Assembly: GCA_017308215.1 (NCBI GenBank)
Contig: JAFKFQ010000262.1
Span: 1 to 64,000 of the forward strand
Direction: 5' to 3'
DNA from: a bacterium
Lineage (GTDB): Bacteria; Planctomycetota; Planctomycetia; Gemmatales; Gemmataceae
DNA length: 64,000 bases
Positions 33,887 through 42,333 of the stretch are shown one piece after another. The notes beneath the pieces were generated by a model. That model was not told where the DNA came from and ran no database searches. It worked only from the letters and a program-made list of their open reading frames with translations. A program made the translations under genes and the position numbers. Position 1 is the first letter of the stretch. Each line of letters begins with the position of its first letter.

Positions 33887-35446
33887 TCAGTGCGACCGCC
33901 ACGGGCGGCTGTTGTGCCACGCGCCGGTCGTCGGCGAGGCGGCAGTGGTCACGAAGACTTGGCCTTCCTTGACGGAAGCGCCGAGGCTCCCGGCCCGTGC
34001 CGCCTTCGTCTCCTTGATCCGGTCGAGTTTGGGGAACGTCAGCCCCGTGGCGACATAGGTATCGCCGTCCTGAGCGAACTCGGCCCGCACGTCCTCGTCG
34101 TCCAGTTGGTCGTAGATGTCCTCGGAGATGCATATCTGCTTCGCCCCGGTTCGTTGCTGGAGCCGCTCGGCGGACGACACCTCCGGGCCGAAGCAGATGC
34201 CGACCCGCCGCCCCTTCTTGCCCAGTCGGGTCACGAACGCCTTGCCCACGTCCAGCCCGACCGCCACGTGGATGTCCTTGCGGTCCTTGAGGTGCTCGTT
34301 GAGGACGTGCTCCATCGAGGACTGCAACGCGATGGCGATGTCCACCGCCCTGCGGCACCGCTTGGCGTGCTTGTCGTCGCCGCACGGCATGTGCAGGATC
34401 GCCAAGATGCAGTCGCCCCGGTGCTGGAGGACCAGCCCCTCGTGGTCCGAGCCGATGACCGAGTGGAACTCGGACCGGATCATGTGGAACTGGCGGATCA
34501 GCGCGACGACCTTCTCGTCGCCCTCGGCCTCCTGCACGTAGCGGGTGAACCCGTCGAGGTCGGCGTAGACCGCCACCGCCGCCGTCCGCTTGCAGTTCCG
34601 CTCCGTCAGCACGTCGAGGTCGATCAGGGCGGCGGCGTCGGAGACTTCGATCTGGGCGAGCGGCAAGTCGTCCCGGTACTCCTCCGTCTTCTTCCGCCAC
34701 TTGTCCGCGTCCCACGACACCCCGAGGTCGTCGGCCAGATCGGGGTAGCGGTCCCACCGCAGGCCCGTGGCCCGGTAGCTCTGGACCCCGCTCACCACGG
34801 CGGACTTCTTGAAGTGCTCCTTCAGGCCGTCGGGCAGGTGGTCGTACACGTCTCGCGTGACGGTGATCGTGTCCGTGGCCCCGAGGATCTTGGCGGCGAG
34901 GTTGGCGCACGACCCCAACGAGATGAGTTCACGCTCGCCGGTCATGCCGATGTTGGCGATGTAGCTGGTGCCGCCACTCAGCCCCGCCGCGCTGCCGAAG
35001 CGGACCTCCTCGAACACCGGGTCGAACACGCCGATGACGTAGCTGTTGTGCGTGACGGCGTGGACCACGGCCCTCCTCGCCCGCTCGGCGGCGTTCGACC
35101 CGTCGTCGGGGTCGTAGGGCTTGTAGGCGAGGGCGTGAAGGCGGACGGTCTGCCGCTGGATGTCGCCGATGTCGTCGGCGTCCATCAAGTCCCGCTGGAC
35201 CTTGCGGAGCACGCTCGCCGCCCGAACGAGCTTCTTCTGCTTCTGCTTGTCGTTCCCGGCGTCGGCGACCGCCCCGTGGAATCCGGGCACGTCCACGTAC
35301 AGGTGGACGCCTTCGGCCCGCCGCACGTCCTTCGTGCCCAGATTGCGGAAGTCCATCGTGCGGCGTAGGTCTTGGACATCAACCTCGAAGTCGTGGAAGT
35401 CGCGGTCCCTGACCCGCTGTCTCGACCGCCCCTCGTTCCATCCCAT
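33887..35446 (-). CDS. pycC: Pycsar-type nucleotide cyclase with tandem cyclase domains
   Basis: 519 residues from ATG 35446 with GGGAGGG six bases ahead. The second domain (about 285-450) is a class III cyclase: metal Asp in VYADLDGFTRYV (D296/D298), second metal Asp345 in QHRGDCILAIL, and FGPEVSSAERLQ at the position of the transition-state Asn/Arg block. The first domain (about 45-205) has LYVDVPGF and SLGSCANLAAKIL at matching places but lacks the second metal Asp, so it looks like a degenerate partner half. The adjacent PycTM-like effector points to a cCMP- or cUMP-making Pycsar cyclase rather than a housekeeping adenylate cyclase; the product is inferred. Confidence 0.8.
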   Translation of the reverse strand: MGWNEGRSRQRVRDRDFHDFEVDVQDLRRTMDFRNLGTKDVRRAEGVHLYVDVPGFHGAVADAGNDKQKQKKLVRAASVLRKVQRDLMDADDIGDIQRQTVRLHALAYKPYDPDDGSNAAERARRAVVHAVTHNSYVIGVFDPVFEEVRFGSAAGLSGGTSYIANIGMTGERELISLGSCANLAAKILGATDTITVTRDVYDHLPDGLKEHFKKSAVVSGVQSYRATGLRWDRYPDLADDLGVSWDADKWRKKTEEYRDDLPLAQIEVSDAAALIDLDVLTERNCKRTAAVAVYADLDGFTRYVQEAEGDEKVVALIRQFHMIRSEFHSVIGSDHEGLVLQHRGDCILAILHMPCGDDKHAKRCRRAVDIAIALQSSMEHVLNEHLKDRKDIHVAVGLDVGKAFVTRLGKKGRRVGICFGPEVSSAERLQQRTGAKQICISEDIYDQLDDEDVRAEFAQDGDTYVATGLTFPKLDRIKETKAARAGSLGASVKEGQVFVTTAASPTTGAWHNSRPWRSH

Positions 35447-35493
35447 GTCGGACCCTCCCGATAGACCGGAGTCGCCCCCGGGTGAGCGGGGCG

Positions 35494-35533
35494 TGTACGC
35501 TATAATGGTACAGTTCGCTAAACAGGGTGTCAA
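35494..35533 (-). promoter_or_regulatory. promoter and operator of the Pycsar operon
   Basis: Minus-strand TTGACA (35,528-35,533), 17-base spacer, TACCAT (35,505-35,510). The -10 box lies inside an inverted repeat TGTAC-N9-GTACA (35,494-35,512). Transcription would start about 50 bases before the cyclase ATG. A repressor on the repeat would block the promoter; the XRE gene on the other side is the obvious candidate. Confidence 0.7.
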
Positions 35534-35545
35534 CCGGCTTGTCGG

Positions 35546-35574
35546 TTGCATCATGCCCTTTCTGCTTGTACAAT
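35546..35574 (+). promoter_or_regulatory. promoter and operator of the XRE/ImmA pair
   Basis: TTGCAT (35,546-35,551), 17-base spacer, TACAAT (35,569-35,574). The -10 box overlaps the palindrome TTGTACAA (35,566-35,573), which shares its GTAC centre with the operator of the divergent operon, suggesting autoregulation by the XRE protein. Confidence 0.65.
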
Positions 35575-35626
35575 GAGCTTTCGCCTCCACCGCAGGTTCG
35601 GGTCGTCCGAAACAGGGCAAATAACC

Positions 35627-36031
35627 ATGTCCACCGTGGGAGATCGGATCAAGAAGCGGAGGGCCGAGCTTGGGTGGACTCAAGACCAACTGGCGCAGAA
35701 GGCCGGGATCAGCAAGTCGTTCCTGTCCGATCTGGAGAACGGGAAGCGGAGCGTCAGCGCCGACAACCTGCTCGACATCGCCCGCGTGCTGAGCCTCAGC
35801 CTCGACTACCTGATGAAAGGGGGAGAGACCGGAGCGAAGCCTGCCGAGGTGCAGATCCCGGCGTCCCTCGCCGCCTTCGCCGAGGATGAGGGGCTGACGT
35901 TCAAGCAGGCCCTCGCACTGCTCAGGATGCGGGAGCAGATCGTCGCCCACCGCTCGACCTCGAAGAAGGAAGGGGTGGACAAGGTGGACTGGCAGAGGTT
36001 CTACGAGGCGGTGAAGGAGTTCCTCGAATGA
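35627..36031 (+). CDS. XRE-family repressor (CapH/ImmR-like)
   Basis: 134 residues from ATG 35627. DNA-binding domain at the N-terminus (GDRIKKRRAELGWTQDQLAQ, then AGISKSFLSDLENGKRSVSA), followed by a linker and a C-terminal LTFKQALALLRMREQI-type helical part. Its last codon overlaps the start of the ImmA/IrrE gene (ATGA). This pair layout is that of ImmR/ImmA and of the CapH/CapP regulators of CBASS and other defence systems, in which the protease cleaves the repressor after DNA damage. It probably represses itself and the divergent Pycsar operon. Confidence 0.85.
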   Translation: MSTVGDRIKKRRAELGWTQDQLAQKAGISKSFLSDLENGKRSVSADNLLDIARVLSLSLDYLMKGGETGAKPAEVQIPASLAAFAEDEGLTFKQALALLRMREQIVAHRSTSKKEGVDKVDWQRFYEAVKEFLE

Positions 36032-37068
36032 GCCGACTCGACGACGAGCCCGACGTGATCGAGCAGGCCCGGAGACTGCGGCTGGCCGGACACGGCAACC
36101 CCGTGCAGGCCATCGTCGGCCACTGCCTCGACCGCATCCGGCGTTGGGTCCAGTCGGACGGCCCGGTGGCCACCATCGGGCAGCTTGAGGCGCTCGTCAC
36201 CCGCCGCCTGCGTATGGTCTTCGAGGAGGTCGAGTCCGACGAGGGCCTCGCCGCCCTGATCCGCAAGTACATCCTGCTCGGGGAGGGGGTGTTCGCCTAC
36301 CTCAAGCACGACCTCGACGGCGACACGTTCGGGGCTACCTACCGCCGCAGCACGGCGGCACCCGACGCCCCGGATCGGCTGGTGGCGATCATCGACTGCC
36401 GGGGTGACAAGGGGGCACGCCGGTTTTTCACCCGCTGGCACGAGGTCGCACACTTCCTCGTCGAGCCGGACCCGGAGGAGGTCGAGACCCCGGTTCACCG
36501 GGCCTCGGACTCGCCGTTGGAGCGGCTGATGGACGAGATCGCCGCCCACGCCGGGTTCTACGAGCCGATCTTCGGCCCGGCGTTCGACCGGGAGATGGCG
36601 AGCCGTCCCCGACTGACATTTCAGGTCGTCGAGGCGGTTCGCGGCCAGTGTTTTCCCGACGCCAGCTTCCAAGCCACCCTGTTCGCCTGCCACCGCAGGC
36701 TGATGACGCCGGTGGTCTACGTCGAGGCGGAAGAACGGCTCAAGGCCGAGCACGAACGGCAGATCAAGGGCGGTGTGCAGTGGCTCTTCGAGGAGGCCCG
36801 CCCGGAGGCCCAGCTTCGGGCAGCGCAGGTAGTGCCGAACGCCGCCGCCCAGAGGGCGAAGCTGTTCATAGCCCCCAACATGCGCATCCCGTCCTCGTCG
36901 GTGATCCACCGACTCTTCTTCGACAGCCTCGGGTCGGAAGACACCGGGCGGGAGAACCTGAACACGTGGGAGCACTCTGGCGGGAAGCGGCTGGCGGATC
37001 AGGAGGTCTGGGTCGAGGCGAAGAAGGTCAAGGGCCGGGTGGTCGCCATCGTCCAGCCGGTGACGTGA
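36028..37068 (+). CDS. ImmA/IrrE-family metallopeptidase (CapP-like)
   Basis: 346 residues. The zinc site is RWHEVAHFLVEPD (HExxH at about 138), with further acidic ligands downstream in MDEIAAHAGFYEP (the ExxxH/A helix of IrrE-like proteases). The domain after about residue 230 is specific to longer members and may sense the inducing signal. Start overlaps the XRE stop by 4 bases. Expected role: cleave the XRE repressor on damage or infection and induce the Pycsar operon. Confidence 0.85.
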   Translation: MSRLDDEPDVIEQARRLRLAGHGNPVQAIVGHCLDRIRRWVQSDGPVATIGQLEALVTRRLRMVFEEVESDEGLAALIRKYILLGEGVFAYLKHDLDGDTFGATYRRSTAAPDAPDRLVAIIDCRGDKGARRFFTRWHEVAHFLVEPDPEEVETPVHRASDSPLERLMDEIAAHAGFYEPIFGPAFDREMASRPRLTFQVVEAVRGQCFPDASFQATLFACHRRLMTPVVYVEAEERLKAEHERQIKGGVQWLFEEARPEAQLRAAQVVPNAAAQRAKLFIAPNMRIPSSSVIHRLFFDSLGSEDTGRENLNTWEHSGGKRLADQEVWVEAKKVKGRVVAIVQPVT

Positions 37069-37118
37069 AGCGGGGTGAGAGGCGAGCGGTTGGACCGTGA
37101 CATGGGGCGGGGCTGAGC

Positions 37119-38318
37119 ATGACCGACGCATTGTTCGAGCAACTGCTGTACGAGGAGGAGAGTACCACGCTCGACTTCAAGAGGGAGCAGTATCGCTTCG
37201 TGAAGGCCAGCAACGAGGACAAGTCCGAGCTCCTCAAGGACATCCTCGGCTTTGCGAATGCGTGGCGGCGCTCCGAGGCGTACATCCTCATCGGGGTCGA
37301 GGACGTGCGGGGCGGGCGGGCCAACGTCGTCGGCATCCCGGCTACGGACCACCTCGACGACCACTCGTTGCAGCAGTTCGTGAACAACCTGACCAACCGC
37401 CCCGTCCGCTTCCACTACGAGGCGTTCGGTTTCGAGTCTAAGCAGATTGGAGTGGTCCGCATCGAGGAGCGGCAGGCCCGCCCGCTCTACCTCAAGTCGA
37501 ACTACGGCAAGCTCAAGAAGACCGAGGTGTACGTCAGGAGGGGTAGTTCCACCGACCCGACGAAGCCAGCCGGGCCGGACGAGATCGCCCTGATGGGTCA
37601 GGGCTCCGGGCCGCAGGACGCCGAGTTGGTGGTCGAGTTCGCCGACGTGGCGCGGGACGACTCACTGGGTACGCATGTCTCGTGGGAGGCCGAGTTCTGC
37701 GAGATGCCGCCGATGGAGACGATCCCTGACCTCACCCGCACGATGCAGCGGCGCCCGCTGGGCATCGACCCTTCGGCGATCCAGTTCGACCCGATGAACC
37801 GGCCCAACGAGGACTACTTCCGAGAACTGGCGAACTACGAGTTTGTTCGGCGCCTATTCCGGCCCGTGCGGTTAGTCGTGAAGAACGTCGGCCAAGTCGC
37901 CGCCAGTAGTGTGCGGGCCGAACTGATTGTCCCCACGAATGCCGGGGCAATGGTGCTGGACTCGTTGGACTTGCCCGACCCGCCGGAGCGCCGGGCCGAG
38001 TTCGTCTCCCCCGCCCTCAAGAAGATCCGCCCGGCGTTCCGGCGATCCCCCGGCGACGTGACCATCGACAAGAACGACGACAGGTTCCGGGTGGAGATTG
38101 ACTGTGGGGGGCTCCAGCCGGGTAGACGGGTGTGGTCCGATGTCTTCTTCATTGGCAAGGGAGCCAGTGGAGATCTGTGTCTGAGCGGGCAGGTGTTCGC
38201 CGAGAACCTACCCCAGCCGAAAGACTTCACTCTGCTGATCTCGGTCAATGTCAACCAAACCCGGATGTCGGTGAAGGAGTTGAAGGCGCTGCCGGGACAG
38301 GCCGGGACGGACGACTAG
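37119..38318 (+). CDS. AlbA_2 / Schlafen-type putative DNA-binding protein
   Basis: 399 residues. The N-terminal roughly 150 residues match the AlbA_2 domain: EESTTLDFKREQYRF, LLKDILGFANAWRRSEAYIL, IGVEDVRGG and a closing KKTEVYVRRGSSTDPTKP. The remaining 250 residues form a beta-rich domain of unknown type. AlbA_2/Slfn proteins are frequent in defence islands and several act as RNases or regulators; here the function is not deducible. It begins 50 bases after the ImmA-like gene, same strand. Confidence 0.8.
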   Translation: MTDALFEQLLYEEESTTLDFKREQYRFVKASNEDKSELLKDILGFANAWRRSEAYILIGVEDVRGGRANVVGIPATDHLDDHSLQQFVNNLTNRPVRFHYEAFGFESKQIGVVRIEERQARPLYLKSNYGKLKKTEVYVRRGSSTDPTKPAGPDEIALMGQGSGPQDAELVVEFADVARDDSLGTHVSWEAEFCEMPPMETIPDLTRTMQRRPLGIDPSAIQFDPMNRPNEDYFRELANYEFVRRLFRPVRLVVKNVGQVAASSVRAELIVPTNAGAMVLDSLDLPDPPERRAEFVSPALKKIRPAFRRSPGDVTIDKNDDRFRVEIDCGGLQPGRRVWSDVFFIGKGASGDLCLSGQVFAENLPQPKDFTLLISVNVNQTRMSVKELKALPGQAGTDD

Positions 38319-38348
38319 CCGGGCACGTCCTTCGAGGGAATCCTAACG

Positions 38349-39377
38349 ATGAGCCGACCTAACTCAATGAAGATCGGGGCCATCGAGAACACCGGCCCGA
38401 ACACCCTCGTCGCGTTCCTCCGCAACGCCGGGGACGGCTGCGCCCGCATCGACATCGCGGTGGCGTTCATCACGGCGGCGGGGCTCGACTCCCTCCTTTA
38501 CCTCCTGAAGCGGGCCGCGTCCCGAGGCCGGGTTCGCGTTCTGACGGGACTGTACCAAGGGTTCACCGATCCGAAGGCCCTCTGGACGCTGTTGGGGGAG
38601 CAGGAGCAGACCGGCGGTCGCATCTCGGTGAGGCTGTCGCGGGACGGCCACTTCCACTGGAAGGCATACTTGCTGGTAAAGGAGGCCACCGCCAAGGTCG
38701 TCGTCGGGTCGTCGAACTTGACCGACGACGGCCTCCAGCAGAGCGGCGAGTTGAACCTCGTCCTGTCGGTGCCCACCGCCTCGAAGGAGTTCCGCGATCT
38801 ACAAGGAGTCTTCGACCGGCACTGGGACGGGCTCGGCGAGCCGTTGACCGCCGAGATCACCAGTAAGTACGAGCGGTGGCGTAAGGAGGCGGACCCGGTG
38901 CCGCCGCACCGCTCTGTGCCGATCCGCAAGATACTCGGCGGCACTCCGAAAAAGAAGCAGCCGGTGGTGCAGGAGGCCCGCTACTGGCGTACCTGCATTA
39001 CCGGGTACTTCGCCAAGGAGACCGAGCGAGTCCTGAAGACCGCGACCAACTGGGACGAGCGGGGCCTCATGTACTTCAGCACGTGGCGACCCACCTTCAG
39101 GGTCGGCGACCGGGTGATCCTGTTCGACCTCAGCGACAACTTCCTCGGCCTGATCGAGATCAAGGACACCACGCGGACGCCCGAGCGGACCCCGGACGGT
39201 CACCATTTCGCCGCGTACCGACAGGTGAAGGGGTTTGCCCGCCGCAGGCTGGTCAAGAACCGCTGGAAGGCGTTGAAGGCGGCGGGGCTGCTCAGGAGGA
39301 AGGACGACGCCTACCTGACGCGGAAGATGGCGAAGGAGCGGTTCGACCTGTATCTCGATCAGCTGAAGAAGTCGTAA
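38349..39377 (+). CDS. phospholipase D-like nuclease domain protein
   Basis: 342 residues. One HKD motif: HFHWKAYLLVKEATAKVVVG followed by SSNLTDDGL (H-x-K-x4-D-like, GSSN), preceded by a beta-sheet core (ARIDIAVAFITAAGLDSLLY, RVRVLTGLY). A single motif implies dimerisation for catalysis, as in BfiI-like nucleases. The C-terminal half contains a lysine/arginine-rich DNA-binding-like region. It lies 43 bases upstream of hsdM, so it may belong to the restriction locus as an accessory nuclease. Confidence 0.75.
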   Translation: MSRPNSMKIGAIENTGPNTLVAFLRNAGDGCARIDIAVAFITAAGLDSLLYLLKRAASRGRVRVLTGLYQGFTDPKALWTLLGEQEQTGGRISVRLSRDGHFHWKAYLLVKEATAKVVVGSSNLTDDGLQQSGELNLVLSVPTASKEFRDLQGVFDRHWDGLGEPLTAEITSKYERWRKEADPVPPHRSVPIRKILGGTPKKKQPVVQEARYWRTCITGYFAKETERVLKTATNWDERGLMYFSTWRPTFRVGDRVILFDLSDNFLGLIEIKDTTRTPERTPDGHHFAAYRQVKGFARRRLVKNRWKALKAAGLLRRKDDAYLTRKMAKERFDLYLDQLKKS

Positions 39378-39420
39378 GCACGTGCCGAAGGTCTGGGTGG
39401 TCATGGGGGAACACACGCTG

Positions 39421-41013
39421 ATGGGCCTGTTCGGCAAGCACGGCAGCGGCAAGAAGCTCGACGTGCCCGCCCTCGAAGGGTGGCTCTGGGAGGCCGCGTG
39501 CGTCATCCGGGGGCCGCTCGACGCGCCGAAGTTCAAGGACTACATCCTGCCGCTGATCTTCCTGAAGCGGCTGTCCGACGTGTTCGACGACGAGATCGCC
39601 CACCTCGCCCACGACTTCGGCGACGAGCAAACCGCCCTCAAGCTGATCGAGCAAGACCGCAAGCTCGTGCGATTCTTCATCCCCAAGAAGGCCCGCTGGG
39701 CGAGCATCGCCGAGCGGACCAGCGGGGTCGGGGAGTACCTGACCGACGCGGTGCGAGCCGTCGCCAAGGCCAACCCGCAACTGTCGGGCGTGGTGGACAT
39801 CACCGACTTCAACGCGACCGCCGCGGGCCAGCGGATCGTCGATGACGGGCGACTGGCGGTGCTCGTGCAGGTGCTCAACAACCCCAAGTACCGGCTCGGG
39901 CTGGACGACGTGGAGCCGGACATCCTTGGCCGCGCCTACGAGTACCTGCTGCGTAAGTTCGCCGAGAGTCAGGGCCAGTCGGCGGGCGAGTTCTACACCC
40001 CTCCCGAGATCGCAATCGTCATGGCGAGGTTCCTCGACCCGAGGCCCGGCCAGACGGTTTACGACCCCTGCTGCGGCTCGGGCGGCTTGCTCATCAAGTG
40101 CCACCTGCGGCTGCTCCATACCAAGGGCAAGAAGGACAACGGGAGGCTCAAGCTCCCGGCTTCGGTCGCCCCGCTCAAGTTGTTCGGACAGGAGATCAAC
40201 CCATCGACGTTTGCGATGGCGAGGATGAACGCCTTCATTCACGACATGGAGGCCGAGATCGGGCTGGGCGACACCATGCACCGCCCGGCGTTCACCGAGG
40301 GCGAGGGGAAGTTGCGGCTTTTCGACCTCGTAACGGCCAACCCGATGTGGAACCAGAAGTTCGACAGCAAGACCTACGAGAACGATACCTACGAGCGGTT
40401 CAGCCGGGGCGTGCCACCGTCGTCGAGCGCCGACTGGGGCTGGGTGCAGCACATGGCCGCGCACCTGAAGCCGACCGGAAAGATGGCCGTTGTGCTCGAC
40501 ACCGGGGCGGCGAGCCGGGGTAGTGGCAACACCGGCTCGAACAAGGAGCGGGACGTTCGCAAGCAGTTCGTCGAGGCCGACTTGATCGAAGCCGTGCTCC
40601 TGCTGCCCGACAACCTCTTCTACAACACGACGGCCCCCGGCGTGGTCATAGTGCTCAACCGCAAGAAGCGAAGGCCGGGGGAGATCGTCGTCATCAACGC
40701 CTCGAAGCTGTTCACCAAGGGCCGACCAAAGAACCACCTCGAAGACGGTCACGTCCAGCAGATCACCGAGGCGTACCACGAGTGGAAGACGGTAGAGGGG
40801 CTGGCGGCTGTCATCACAAAGGAGGAGGTCGTCAAGAACGACTACAACCTGTCGCCGAGTCGCTACGTGTCGGTCGGCGGGCAGGAGGAGGTGCTGCCGC
40901 TGGAGGAGGCCGTCGTGCTGCTTCAGGAGGCCGAAGAGGAGCGGGCAGAGGCCGACAAGCAATTGGACGCCGTTATGGCGAAACTGGGACTCGCAGGGTG
41001 GCGGAATGGATGA
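39421..41013 (+). CDS. hsdM: type I restriction-modification system, methyltransferase subunit
   Basis: About 530 residues from ATG 39421, which has GGGGGA ten bases ahead; ATG 39403 and GTG 39382 are upstream options. The N-terminal helical domain is LEGWLWEAACVIRGPLDAPK and the catalytic domain has GEFYTPPEIAIVMARFL, SAM motif VYDPCCGSGGLL and the target-base motif as LVTANPMWNQKF, an NPMW variant of the usual NPPF/Y. It makes N6-methyladenine with HsdS. The stop overlaps the hsdS start by 8 bases. Confidence 0.93.
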   Translation: MGLFGKHGSGKKLDVPALEGWLWEAACVIRGPLDAPKFKDYILPLIFLKRLSDVFDDEIAHLAHDFGDEQTALKLIEQDRKLVRFFIPKKARWASIAERTSGVGEYLTDAVRAVAKANPQLSGVVDITDFNATAAGQRIVDDGRLAVLVQVLNNPKYRLGLDDVEPDILGRAYEYLLRKFAESQGQSAGEFYTPPEIAIVMARFLDPRPGQTVYDPCCGSGGLLIKCHLRLLHTKGKKDNGRLKLPASVAPLKLFGQEINPSTFAMARMNAFIHDMEAEIGLGDTMHRPAFTEGEGKLRLFDLVTANPMWNQKFDSKTYENDTYERFSRGVPPSSSADWGWVQHMAAHLKPTGKMAVVLDTGAASRGSGNTGSNKERDVRKQFVEADLIEAVLLLPDNLFYNTTAPGVVIVLNRKKRRPGEIVVINASKLFTKGRPKNHLEDGHVQQITEAYHEWKTVEGLAAVITKEEVVKNDYNLSPSRYVSVGGQEEVLPLEEAVVLLQEAEEERAEADKQLDAVMAKLGLAGWRNG

Positions 41014-42325
41014 CGAGCCCAATGACCGGCTGGTTGAAACGGAAATTGGCGTGCTACCGTCTTCATGGCGGCTATGCCGCTTTGATGAACTATTCGACTC
41101 GAAACTCGGAAAGATGCTTTCGCAAAAAGCAAGATTAGGCTCCGCACCGCGTCCCTACCTCCGCAACGCGAATGTTCAATGGAGCAGAGTTGACGTATCA
41201 GACTTGCTTGAAATGGATTTTTCCGAAGATGAGCAGGAGCGTTTTCGACTTGTATGCGGAGACATTCTGATCTGCGAAGGAGGAGAGGTTGGCAGGACCG
41301 CGATCTGGCGCGGGCAGCTTGAGGAATGCTATTTCCAGAAGGCGATCCACCGTGCCCGGCCCATCAATGGAGCGATGGACAGCGAGTTTTTCATGTATCA
41401 CATGATGAATTCCTTCTTGATACAGAATACTTACGGCACTCAAGGAACAGAAACGACGATTGCTCACCTGCCTGCGGTGAAGTTGAAGGCGTTACTCGTT
41501 CCTGCCCCACCCATCGAGGAGCAGCGAGCCATAGCCAGATTGCTCCGCACCGTGCAGCAGGCAAAGGAGGCGACTGAGAAGGCCGTCGCCGCCGCGCGGC
41601 AACTGAAGCAGAGCATCATGCGGCACCTATTCACCTACGGCCCAGTGCCGGTCGAAGAGGCCGACCGAGTGCCGCTGAAGGAGACTGACTTCGGTGCGGT
41701 GCCCGAGATGTGGAAGACGATACCTCTAAGCGACTGTGCCGTGGTACAGACCGGCGTGGCCAAGGGCCGCAAGTTGGACGGTGCCGATGCCGTGAGCGTG
41801 CCTTACCTGCGGGTCGCCAATGTGCAGGACGGCTACCTCGACCTGAGCGAGATGAAGAACATCGACATTCGCCGGTCCGAATTGTCCCGATACTCGCTCC
41901 AGCCGGGCGACGTGGTGCTCACCGAGGGCGGCGACTTCGACAAGCTGGGCCGGGGGTTTATCTGGAACGGCGAGGTGCCCGGCTGCGTCCACCAGAACCA
42001 TGTGTTCGCCGTCAGGGCGGATCGCCGCCTGCTGGTCCCCGAGTTCCTCGCATATCTCACCCAGAGCCCCTACGGTAAGGCGTACTTCCTCTCGGTGGCC
42101 CACAAGACGACGAACTTGGCTTGCATCAACACGACGAAGCTAAAGGCGTTTCCGACCCTCGTACCGCCAAAGAATGAGCAGAAGGAAATTGCCGGATGCC
42201 TGTCGGCAGTGGACGCGAAAATCGGGCGCGAGGAAGCCAAGCGGAACGCTCTGGACTGCCTGTTCAAGAGCTTGCTCCACAAGCTGATGACGGGCAAGTT
42301 GCGAGTCGCTGGAGAGGAAAGCTGA
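41006..42325 (+). CDS. hsdS: type I restriction-modification system, specificity subunit
   Basis: 439 residues with two target-recognition domains, each followed by a long helix: the first ends LVPAPPIEEQRAIARLLRTV, the second LVPPKNEQKEIAGCLSAVDA. Each domain shows the PYLRNANVQ / PYLRVANVQD box. The DNA for the first domain (about 41,006-41,500) is visibly lower in GC than the rest of the locus, as expected if that domain was swapped in from elsewhere, changing the recognised half-site. Confidence 0.92.
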   Translation: MDDEPNDRLVETEIGVLPSSWRLCRFDELFDSKLGKMLSQKARLGSAPRPYLRNANVQWSRVDVSDLLEMDFSEDEQERFRLVCGDILICEGGEVGRTAIWRGQLEECYFQKAIHRARPINGAMDSEFFMYHMMNSFLIQNTYGTQGTETTIAHLPAVKLKALLVPAPPIEEQRAIARLLRTVQQAKEATEKAVAAARQLKQSIMRHLFTYGPVPVEEADRVPLKETDFGAVPEMWKTIPLSDCAVVQTGVAKGRKLDGADAVSVPYLRVANVQDGYLDLSEMKNIDIRRSELSRYSLQPGDVVLTEGGDFDKLGRGFIWNGEVPGCVHQNHVFAVRADRRLLVPEFLAYLTQSPYGKAYFLSVAHKTTNLACINTTKLKAFPTLVPPKNEQKEIAGCLSAVDAKIGREEAKRNALDCLFKSLLHKLMTGKLRVAGEES

Positions 42326-42333
42326 GGGACCGG

